Source of the DNA: Cupriavidus sp. YR651
GTDB lineage: Bacteria; Pseudomonadota; Gammaproteobacteria; Burkholderiales; Burkholderiaceae
DNA: 64,000 bases
Assembly: GCF_900101625.1 (NCBI RefSeq)
Contig: NZ_FMYZ01000005.1
Location: forward strand, 248,001 to 312,000
Reading direction: 5' to 3'
Shown here piece by piece: positions 26,710 to 34,149 of this stretch. The translations under genes were made by a program, and so were the position numbers. The notes under the pieces are model-generated. The model was not told where the DNA came from. It was given only the letters and a program-made list of their open reading frames with translations, and did no database searches. Position 1 is the first letter of the stretch; the number at the start of each line of letters is the position of its first letter.

Positions 26710-26724
26710 GGATATTGAATATCC
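26710..26724. promoter_or_regulatory. palindromic LysR-type box
   Basis: GGATATT-G-AATATCC, a perfect 15-bp palindrome in the 92-base divergent region between the LysR gene and the pyroglutamyl peptidase gene. It contains the T-N11-A form expected of LysR sites and lies 14 bases upstream of the LysR start, consistent with autoregulation plus control of the peptidase. Confidence 0.55.
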
Positions 26725-26787
26725 ATTTCAAGAATTCCACGCAAATCCGTACGATGGGCGCTCCAATCCACCACCTGGACTGTGCTC

Positions 26788-27435
26788 ATGAATACAGTGC
26801 TTGTCACCGGCATCGAGCCTTTCGATGGCGAATTGCTGAATCCCTCCTGGGAAGCTGCCCGGGCGGTGCACGGGCAAATGGTCAGCGGCGTGCGTGTGGT
26901 GGCACGACAACTCCCCTGCGTGATTTCCGAAGTACGGCAAGCACTAATCGAAGCCATCACCGAGGCGGATCCAATTCTCGTGCTGTGCCTCGGCCAGGCT
27001 GGTGGGCGTTGCGACGTGTCGGTCGAGCGCGTCGCCATCAACGTCGTCGATGCTCGAATTCCCGACAACGCTGGAAAGCAGCCAGTAGACGAACCTGTGA
27101 TCGAAGGCGGCCCAGCCGCATACTTCTCAACGCTGCCGATCAAGGCACTCGTAAAGCGGCTGCGCGAGGCGGGCATTCCCGCCAGCGTCTCTCAGACAGC
27201 GGGGACCTACAACTGCAACGCCATCTTTTACTCGTTGCTTCATTTCATTGCGACGGAGCGCCCTTCCCTGCGTGGCGGCTTCATCCACGTGCCATACCTG
27301 CCGCAAATGGCAGCTCGCCACCCCGGCGCACCGAGCCTCGACGTCAATACGCTGATAGAAGCCATCGAGGTCATGATTGGCACTTCTCTCGCCGTCACCA
27401 AGGATGTCAAGGTTGCGGGAGGCGCTACGCACTGA
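26788..27435 (+). CDS. pcp: pyroglutamyl-peptidase I
   Basis: 215-residue cysteine peptidase of family C15 that removes N-terminal pyroglutamate in the cytoplasm. The catalytic residues are Glu81 (DVSVERVAIN), Cys143 (GTYNCNAIFY) and His167 (GGFIHVPYLP), at the family's usual spacing. The N-terminus MNTVLVTGIEPFDGE matches the family's TGFEPFGG strand with F to I and G to D changes. The ATG at 26788 is preferred over a GTG two codons upstream. It probably works in peptide or glutamate salvage, near the aspartate genes. Confidence 0.92.
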   Translation: MNTVLVTGIEPFDGELLNPSWEAARAVHGQMVSGVRVVARQLPCVISEVRQALIEAITEADPILVLCLGQAGGRCDVSVERVAINVVDARIPDNAGKQPVDEPVIEGGPAAYFSTLPIKALVKRLREAGIPASVSQTAGTYNCNAIFYSLLHFIATERPSLRGGFIHVPYLPQMAARHPGAPSLDVNTLIEAIEVMIGTSLAVTKDVKVAGGATH

Positions 27436-27448
27436 CGCATAACGCCAC

Positions 27449-28402
27449 TCACCCTCCTTGTTTGCTTACGTGATCATGCTCGTCGTCGGGGAAGGCAACC
27501 GAAACGGTCGTATCCAGGGATGCCCAGAGGTCTTGCATCGTCGGATTTGTGTTCGATATGGCCCGATACGACCGAATCTCCAGCGGGACACTCCATTCTT
27601 CGCCGCCAGCGCGAACGAGACGCCCGGCTTCAATCTCCCCGGATACCGCGCTGACAGGTAGCCAGGCAATTCCATAGCGCTCCACGACCATCTTCATCAG
27701 CAGCATCGCCATGTCAGTCTCATAGCAACTTCGCAGGTGATATGGAGTATCTGAGCTGTTCAGAATCATCTCGACCACACGACCCATGAAAGTCGTGGCC
27801 GTGTATGCCAAATAGGGAAGTGGCGCGTCAGGTGAACCAGGCAAGGAGAAAAGCGGTTTCCCTCGGTCGTCCGGCGCAGATACCGGAATGAAGTCTTCGT
27901 GACCGAGCGTAAGACTGACGAACTTGTCCCGGTCGAGCAGAATCGGCACCAGTGGATGATGGTAGCCAATCATCAGGTCACAACTACCTTCTGCCAGCGC
28001 CACCACGGCATCATGGACGTTGGCTGCGACAACCCGCGCATTGAAATCGCCGGTCTGCTGATGGAACTGCTTCAGCCATTTGGGCAAGAAGGTCAGTGAG
28101 AGCGTATGCCCGGCGGTAATCTGGATGGACCGGCCCGGCATCCTCGCTTCCTGGCGCAGCTCCGAGCGAAGTTCAGTCAGAGCGCCGACCGACTCTTTGC
28201 TTTGCTCGCAGAATCGTCGACCAGCAGGGGTTAGCTCCACCGGGTATGTGCCGCGATCCACGAGCTCTACGCCAACCCAGTCCTCAAGCGACTTGACCCT
28301 TCGTGACAGGGCCGATTGCGTCACAAATCGGAGCTCGGACGCTCTTGAGAAGCTTCGCGTCTGCTCGATGGCCAGGAGGTCTTCTATCCACTTCAACTGC
28401 AT
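27449..28402 (-). CDS. LysR-family regulator (HypT-like)
   Basis: 317-residue LysR regulator resembling E. coli HypT/YjiE as I recall it (QLKWIEDLLAIEQTRSFSRAS start; ITAGHTLSLTFLPKWL; ERYGIAWLPVSAV). The DNA-binding domain is at 1-60 and the effector domain at 90-300. It is divergent from the aspartase operon, and a 25-bp inverted repeat of LysR-box form lies between them. It is the obvious candidate regulator of aspartate utilisation. Confidence 0.9.
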   Translation of the reverse strand: MQLKWIEDLLAIEQTRSFSRASELRFVTQSALSRRVKSLEDWVGVELVDRGTYPVELTPAGRRFCEQSKESVGALTELRSELRQEARMPGRSIQITAGHTLSLTFLPKWLKQFHQQTGDFNARVVAANVHDAVVALAEGSCDLMIGYHHPLVPILLDRDKFVSLTLGHEDFIPVSAPDDRGKPLFSLPGSPDAPLPYLAYTATTFMGRVVEMILNSSDTPYHLRSCYETDMAMLLMKMVVERYGIAWLPVSAVSGEIEAGRLVRAGGEEWSVPLEIRSYRAISNTNPTMQDLWASLDTTVSVAFPDDEHDHVSKQGG

Positions 28403-28464
28403 GGTGCGTCTCCGCGCGGCCGAACGACCACGAATCTCGCGAAGCCAGCTTCGCTTATCGTAAA

Positions 28465-28480
28465 CCCGGAAAATTCCGGG
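28465..28480. promoter_or_regulatory. inverted repeat near the HypT-like LysR start
   Basis: CCCGGAA-AA-TTCCGGG, 62 bases upstream of the LysR start. A second possible binding site in the same promoter region as the larger repeat at 28552-28576. Confidence 0.35.
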
Positions 28481-28551
28481 ACATTCCTCTCAAAAAAGCC
28501 GGTTAGCGCACAAAATCGCTGCGAAAGCAGAGCTCGATAACCGACTTTCTA

Positions 28552-28576
28552 AAACTATTCTGGTATGGAATAGTTT
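28552..28576. promoter_or_regulatory. 25-bp inverted repeat with LysR-box form upstream of aspA
   Basis: Arms AAACTATTC and GAATAGTTT around a 7-base centre (TGGTATG), perfect over 9 bp. The inner ATTC-N7-GAAT fits the T-N11-A consensus of LysR sites. It lies 70 bases upstream of the aspartase start, suited to activation by the divergent LysR protein. Confidence 0.65.
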
Positions 28577-28645
28577 CATTTTACATCCTCATCAAGTGGA
28601 TTCTCTTGCGCTCCTAGAATCCGTTTGCGCAAACGAGGCGCACTG

Positions 28646-30091
28646 ATGAGGAACGCGATGGCTATTCAACAAACTTTCAATGGAACGCGGCGCGAGCATG
28701 ATTTGCTGGGCTACCGAGAGGTTCCGGCAGACGCCTACTACGGCATTCACACGCTGAGGGCGCTCGAGAATTTCCCCATCTCCGGCGACCCGATTTCCAA
28801 GCATCCGGAACTGATTGTCGCCCTGGTCGACATCAAGGAAGCGGCGGCGCTTGCGAATCGCGAGCTCGAACTGCTCGATGAAAAACGCTGCAACGCCATC
28901 ATCGAGGCGTGCAAGGCGATTCGCGCAGGCCAGCATGCCGACCAGTTTGCCGTCGATCTCATTCAGGGTGGCGCGGGTACGTCGACCAACATGAATGCCA
29001 ACGAGGTCGTCTGCAACAAAGCTCTGGAAATCCTGGGCCACCAGCGCGGCGAATACGACCTGCTGCATCCGAATGAGCACGTCAACATGAGTCAGTCGAC
29101 CAATGACGTGTATCCGACGGCGTTGAAAATTGCCACGTATCGCAGCGTGCTGCGCCTGCTTGACCAGATGGCGCTGCTCGAGTCGTCCTTCGCCCGCAAG
29201 TCCGCCGAGTTCCGCGACATGCTGAAGGTGGGGCGGACACAGTTGCAAGACGCCGTTCCCATGACCCTGGGACAGGAATTTGGCACGTATGCGGTCATGC
29301 TCAACGAAGACCGGCAGCGTCTCGGCGAGGCACTACCGCTGATTAGCGAGATGAACCTTGGCGCCACAGCCATCGGCACAGGCATCAACGCCCACCCTGA
29401 CTACGCGGTACTGGTCCGGCAGCATCTGTGTGCCGTCAGCGGGCTGCCGCTGCACACTGCCCCTTATCTCATCGAGGCGACTCAGGATTGCGGCGCATTC
29501 GTCCAGCTATCGGGCGTCCTCAAGCGCATTGCGGTAAAGCTCTCCAAGGTGTGCAACGACCTGCGGCTGCTCTCGAGTGGCCCCCGTTCTGGCTTGGGTG
29601 AAATCAACCTGCCTCCGGTGCAGGCCGGCTCAAGCATCATGCCCGGCAAGGTCAACCCGGTCATTCCGGAAGTCGTGAACCAGGTGGCATTTGAAGTCAT
29701 CGGCAATGACATGACCATCACGATGGCAGCCGAGGCAGGCCAACTGCAGCTCAATGCCTTCGAACCCATCATCGCCTACTCGCTCTTCCGGAGCATCAGC
29801 CACCTGACGCAGGCCTGCGCGACGCTCGAAGAAAAGTGCGTGCGCGGCATTACTGCAAACAGCGAGCATATGCGCGACATGCTGGACCGTTCCATCGTGC
29901 TCGTCACCGCGCTGAATCCGTATATCGGATACGCCAACTCGACGGAAGTCGCCAGAGAGGCCCTGGAAACAGGACGGAAGGTGGCTGACATCGTTCTCGA
30001 GCGCGGCCTTCTCTCGAAGGAAGCGCTAAGCGAGATTCTTCGGCCCGAGGTGCTAACCGCTCCCCGCGCGCCGATCGCCTTCAGCAAGTAA
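28646..30091 (+). CDS. aspA: aspartate ammonia-lyase
   Basis: 481-residue aspartase of the fumarase/aspartase superfamily, converting L-aspartate to fumarate and ammonia. The signature GSSIMPGKVNP starts near residue 328, with the catalytic serine in the SS-loop. Other conserved segments are GGAGTSTNMNANEV, PNEHVNMSQSTNDVYPTA and GRTQLQDAVPMTLGQEF. The ATG at 28646 has a GAGG upstream; a TTG seven codons earlier and an ATG four codons later are alternatives. First gene of an operon with an aspartate-type symporter and a racemase. A second aspartase is at 38130. Confidence 0.95.
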   Translation: MRNAMAIQQTFNGTRREHDLLGYREVPADAYYGIHTLRALENFPISGDPISKHPELIVALVDIKEAAALANRELELLDEKRCNAIIEACKAIRAGQHADQFAVDLIQGGAGTSTNMNANEVVCNKALEILGHQRGEYDLLHPNEHVNMSQSTNDVYPTALKIATYRSVLRLLDQMALLESSFARKSAEFRDMLKVGRTQLQDAVPMTLGQEFGTYAVMLNEDRQRLGEALPLISEMNLGATAIGTGINAHPDYAVLVRQHLCAVSGLPLHTAPYLIEATQDCGAFVQLSGVLKRIAVKLSKVCNDLRLLSSGPRSGLGEINLPPVQAGSSIMPGKVNPVIPEVVNQVAFEVIGNDMTITMAAEAGQLQLNAFEPIIAYSLFRSISHLTQACATLEEKCVRGITANSEHMRDMLDRSIVLVTALNPYIGYANSTEVAREALETGRKVADIVLERGLLSKEALSEILRPEVLTAPRAPIAFSK

Positions 30092-30146
30092 AGAACCAGG
30101 GAACCCCGAGAATTCCTGGCAACACTATCAGTGGGTGGAGGAAACA

Positions 30147-31460
30147 ATGAACACAAAACGATTGACCACGCATATCGTGGCCGCGATGGTTGCGGGTATA
30201 GCCGTTGGCTGGCTGTGCCACACGTTAGCCAAGGATGCTCAATCGGCCAAGGAGATGGCCAGCTACTTCAGTATCGTGACCGACATCTTCCTGCGCATGA
30301 TCAAGATGATTATCGCGCCGCTGGTATTTGCAACCCTTGTTGGCGGCCTGGCCAGCATGGCCGACGGGGGCGCCGTTGGTCGAATCGGCCTCAAGGCCAT
30401 GATCTGGTTTGTCTCTGCCTCGGCAATCTCCCTGGCACTGGGCATGCTGCTGGTCAACCTGTTCCAGCCCGGCGCGCACCTGAACCTGACGATTCCCGAA
30501 GCGAGTGCTGCAGCTACGAATCTCAAGACCGGAGACTTCAGTCTCAAGGGATTCATTACCCATGTGTTCCCGAAGAGCATCTTCGAGGCCATGGCCGGCA
30601 ACGAGATACTGCAAATCCTGGTGTTCTCGCTGTTCTTCGGTTCGGCACTCGCATTCGTCAAGGGCACTGGCAAGTCGACCATCGTCAGCGCCATTGAAGA
30701 ACTGACCAAGGTCATGTTTCGCATCACCGACTATGTCATGCGCTTCGCGCCGGTTGGTGTCTTCGCTGCCATGGCTGCGTCCATTACCGTGGAAGGCATC
30801 GGCGTCCTCGTCAGCTATGGCAAGCTGATTGGCGAGTTCTATCTTGGTCTTGCCATCCTCTGGGCAATCTTGTTCGGCGTGGGCTTTCTGTTTCTCGGCC
30901 GCAGCACGGGTCAGCTCGCCAAGCTCATTCGCGAACCCATCCTGCTTGCGTTCTCCACGGCCAGCAGCGAATCCGCGTATCCGAAGACCATTACCGCCCT
31001 TGAGCGATTCGGCGTGTCCAAGCGCGTCTCGAGCTTTGTTCTGCCGCTGGGCTACTCGTTCAACCTCGATGGGTCGATGATGTATCAGGCGTTTGCGGTG
31101 ATGTTCATCGCCCAGGCGTACAACATCGAACTGAGCTTGATGCAGCAACTGACCATGCTCCTGGTTCTCATGGTGACAAGCAAAGGCATGGCCGGCGTCG
31201 CGCGGGCATCGCTCGTGGTCGTCGCGGCAACCTTGCCCATGTTCCATCTGCCGGAAGCTGGCTTGCTGCTCATCATCGGTATCGACCAGTTCTTTGACAT
31301 GGGAAGAACCGCTACCAATGTCGTGGGAAACAGCGTCGCTACGGCCGTTGTTGCCAAACTTGAGAATGAAACATCACCTGCATCCCATGGTGCGGAGGAT
31401 GTGGACGCTGCAGAAGGTGTACTCGCAGTTCAGACGACAAACCGCGTATCCATCACCTAA
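30147..31460 (+). CDS. dicarboxylate/amino acid:cation symporter (DAACS family)
   Basis: 437-residue transporter of the GltP/DctA family with about eight helices and two re-entrant loops. The substrate/ion loops are FSTASSESAYPKT and the NLDGSMMYQAF stretch; DMGRTATNVVGNSV carries the conserved Asp, Arg and Asn of the binding site. The Arg in that last motif fits acidic amino acids such as aspartate. A GGAGG sits 5 bases before the ATG at 30147. Located between aspartase and the racemase, it probably imports L- and perhaps D-aspartate. Confidence 0.92.
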   Translation: MNTKRLTTHIVAAMVAGIAVGWLCHTLAKDAQSAKEMASYFSIVTDIFLRMIKMIIAPLVFATLVGGLASMADGGAVGRIGLKAMIWFVSASAISLALGMLLVNLFQPGAHLNLTIPEASAAATNLKTGDFSLKGFITHVFPKSIFEAMAGNEILQILVFSLFFGSALAFVKGTGKSTIVSAIEELTKVMFRITDYVMRFAPVGVFAAMAASITVEGIGVLVSYGKLIGEFYLGLAILWAILFGVGFLFLGRSTGQLAKLIREPILLAFSTASSESAYPKTITALERFGVSKRVSSFVLPLGYSFNLDGSMMYQAFAVMFIAQAYNIELSLMQQLTMLLVLMVTSKGMAGVARASLVVVAATLPMFHLPEAGLLLIIGIDQFFDMGRTATNVVGNSVATAVVAKLENETSPASHGAEDVDAAEGVLAVQTTNRVSIT

Positions 31461-31511
31461 GCTTGAACTGAGTATTGAAGTCAGTCTCGACAACCAAATC
31501 CTCCAAACAGA

Positions 31512-32978
31512 ATGCAAGACCTTACCTTCGGAATCATCGGCGGCCTTGGGACGCTTGCCGGGGCTGACTTGTTCCTCAAGCTCGTGAAGAGCCGCGCCGT
31601 CATGGCGGACCAGGGCCGGTATCACTTCCTGTTCGAGCAGCACCCGTTTCGCGACGTTGCCGTGCCGCTGACGCGCGATGCGAGCATGACGGGACGAAAG
31701 CTCTACGTCTTCAAGACCTGTCAGTCGTTCGAGAGCAGGACGGCCGATGCTGTCTTGATGCCATGCTTTGCCTCGCACACGTTCCGCGAGGAGCTTCAGG
31801 CGGAACTGTCCGTGCGCATCGTGAACATGATGGACGCGCTCGGACAAGCTCTGCGAGACGCCCTTCCTGATGGAGGTCGAATTGGCATACTGGCTTCCGA
31901 TTACGTTCGCCATGCCCGGCTCTTCGAGGCGCAGTTTGGAGAGCGCTACGACATCGTCTATCCAACCGATGCCACGCAGGCAACGCTGATGGAGGCGATG
32001 TATGGCATTGACGGCATCAAGGCGGGGAATACCGAAGGTTTGTGCCTCGAGCACATACATCAGGCATGCCAGGAACTGGTCGATGCCGGAGCGGCACTGA
32101 TTGTTCCGGGCATGACCGAGCTTTCCCTGGTCGCCTCGGCACTGCAGCGGCGCGGAATCGCAATCGTCGATGTGAACCAGGTCTACGCCGACTACGCAAC
32201 CTCGCTTGCCGACGGGCAGGTCAATCTTGTCTTCAAGCTCGGCATCGTAGGTGGAGTGGGCCCCGCCGCAACCGTGGACTTCATGGGCAAGGTGGTGAAG
32301 AACACGACTGCGTCAAAGGACCAGGACCATATCAAGATGGTTGTCGAGCAGAATCCTCAGATTCCCGACCGAACGGCAAACCTGCTTCGCCACGAGGCCG
32401 ACCCCACTGTCGCGCTCTACGCGACCTGCAAGCGCCTCGAGTCCGAGGGAGCGAATGCCATCGCAATACCTTGCAACACGGCGCATGCGTATGTGGAACG
32501 CATCCAGCCACATCTTTCCGTGCCGATTGTGAATATGCTGACCGAGACGGTCACGCACATCGTCAACAAGTACGGAAAATGTACCAAGGTGGGATTGCTG
32601 GCTACGTCGGGCACTGTCGAAAGCCGGGTCTATCACGATGCCGCAGCAGGACAGTTGGAGTTGGTAGCACCGGAGCCCGCGTATCAGGAGATGGTCATGG
32701 ATGCCATCTATGGGCCCGAAGGCGTAAAGGCAGGCTACACCCAAGGCCATTGTGCAGACCAGCTGCGAGCCGCCATCTCGCATCTTCAAGGCCGAGATGC
32801 CAGGGTCCAGATCCTTGGCTGCACCGAGCTTCCACTTATCTTCGCTCAGACCGACAACTTTCGGGTTGCCGAGGAGACCGTTGCATTGGTGGACCCCACG
32901 GATGTGCTCGCTAAGCGCTGCGTTCAGCTTGCTCGGCCGGGGGTTGCCGACAACGACCGCCTTCACCAACGCGTCTGA
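31512..32978 (+). CDS. two-domain aspartate/glutamate racemase-family protein
   Basis: 488-residue tandem fusion of two Asp/Glu racemase domains, each starting with a G(I/V)(I/V)GG(L/V)G strand (residues 7 and 244). The second domain has both catalytic Cys: Cys321 (IPCNTAH) and Cys437 (LGCTELP). The first keeps Cys85 (MPCFASH) but the other Cys is Met201 (PGMTEL), so it cannot do normal two-base racemisation. The single-domain enzyme is about 230 residues and works as a dimer, so this looks like a built-in pseudo-dimer. In the aspartase operon it would turn D-aspartate into L-aspartate. Confidence 0.88.
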   Translation: MQDLTFGIIGGLGTLAGADLFLKLVKSRAVMADQGRYHFLFEQHPFRDVAVPLTRDASMTGRKLYVFKTCQSFESRTADAVLMPCFASHTFREELQAELSVRIVNMMDALGQALRDALPDGGRIGILASDYVRHARLFEAQFGERYDIVYPTDATQATLMEAMYGIDGIKAGNTEGLCLEHIHQACQELVDAGAALIVPGMTELSLVASALQRRGIAIVDVNQVYADYATSLADGQVNLVFKLGIVGGVGPAATVDFMGKVVKNTTASKDQDHIKMVVEQNPQIPDRTANLLRHEADPTVALYATCKRLESEGANAIAIPCNTAHAYVERIQPHLSVPIVNMLTETVTHIVNKYGKCTKVGLLATSGTVESRVYHDAAAGQLELVAPEPAYQEMVMDAIYGPEGVKAGYTQGHCADQLRAAISHLQGRDARVQILGCTELPLIFAQTDNFRVAEETVALVDPTDVLAKRCVQLARPGVADNDRLHQRV

Positions 32979-33058
32979 GTGCAAGAGCGACCGGAGAAAT
33001 TGGACACGAACCCCGCCCATTGCTATGTTGAAGAAGTATGCGATCGAGGAGGTTCGAC

Positions 33059-33958
33059 ATGGAGCGCAGGCATTTCATCTATTTGGCAGGCGGCCTTGGC
33101 GTGAGCTATGCCGCCAACGTCTTTGCCGCGGATCAGGTTGGTGAAGCACTCGACGGATACTGGCTGGTGTCCGTCGAAGGTCAGGAGCGTGAACGCCTCC
33201 TGCTGATCACCGGGGCTCGCTCGGACGCCGGTGCGATCCGGGTCGACGACGCCGTCTATGGCTGGCTTGACGCCGGCATGGCTCCGGTCAAGGGCTGGAC
33301 AGGCAAGGTCGATGGGAACCAACTCCTGCTGAACTTCATCACGCCGGCGTCCTCCGCGATTCAGGTCACGCTCAACGCCGGCGAAACATCCTTGAGCGGT
33401 ACATTTCAGGCGACGGGCAAGCCTGCCAGGATGGTGCGTTTCACCAAGCTCGATCCCGCCGAGATCGCCGATCTACGTGCTGCAGCCAAAGCGGCGCGAC
33501 TTGCAAGATCGAGCCCGAGCCAGAAACCCTCCTCGCCGGCCGCAAATGACCAGGTTGTCGCTACCGGTGGCGAATACCATGCATCCAGGAGTTCGCGCAT
33601 CGTCTTCCTCTATGTCGGGTCGTTTGACTGCCCAGGCTGCCGGGGTTACGAGGCCGAGTACTTTGGCCGCATGGACAAGATGGCGTCGACATTCCCCGAG
33701 TTCAAAGCCATCACGTACGAGAAGGTCAAGCTCGGCAGCTTCCGCGCGCCCATTCGAGCCGACGACCTCCCCGAAAGCCTGAGGTGGGCGATGGCGCCAC
33801 AGGCCGACGGCAAGCCTCTCTTGCATACCCGCGGCTACCCATTTTTTGCGGCGTTCGTAGACGATCACCTTTGGGCACAGGGGCACGGTGTATCGGGGCT
33901 CGAGACACTGGTGCTGCCGCAACTGCGGCGCGCCATGGCGGAAAAGTCCGCCTCATGA
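33059..33958 (+). CDS. Tat-exported thioredoxin-fold protein
   Basis: 299-residue protein with a twin-arginine-like signal (ERRHFIYLAGG; cleavage probably near VFAAD). The first half, to about residue 125, is a beta-rich domain (VTLNAGETSLSGTF). A Ser/Lys/Ala linker follows. A thioredoxin-like domain at about 165-295 has a CPGC active site (SFDCPGCRGYE near residue 194) and the RGYPFFAAF segment resembling the cis-Pro region. A GAGGAGG Shine-Dalgarno precedes the ATG. It is probably a periplasmic redox or cofactor-delivery protein; partner unknown. It stands alone behind the racemase gene. Confidence 0.65.
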   Translation: MERRHFIYLAGGLGVSYAANVFAADQVGEALDGYWLVSVEGQERERLLLITGARSDAGAIRVDDAVYGWLDAGMAPVKGWTGKVDGNQLLLNFITPASSAIQVTLNAGETSLSGTFQATGKPARMVRFTKLDPAEIADLRAAAKAARLARSSPSQKPSSPAANDQVVATGGEYHASRSSRIVFLYVGSFDCPGCRGYEAEYFGRMDKMASTFPEFKAITYEKVKLGSFRAPIRADDLPESLRWAMAPQADGKPLLHTRGYPFFAAFVDDHLWAQGHGVSGLETLVLPQLRRAMAEKSAS

Positions 33959-34149
33959 CCGCGAGCCGGAGACAGTGTCCCGGCACCGCGCACGCCGATC
34001 TCGTTCAGACACTGGGTGGGCAGGAAGAGATCGAACGCGGAATCCCGCCTTCGAGTGCTGAATCCGACAGTTGCGGCCTTGCGCCCGCCTCGACAATTCC
34101 TCCACGACGCCTATCTTAAGGGTGTGTCAGTCCCAGCCGCAGTCCCCGC

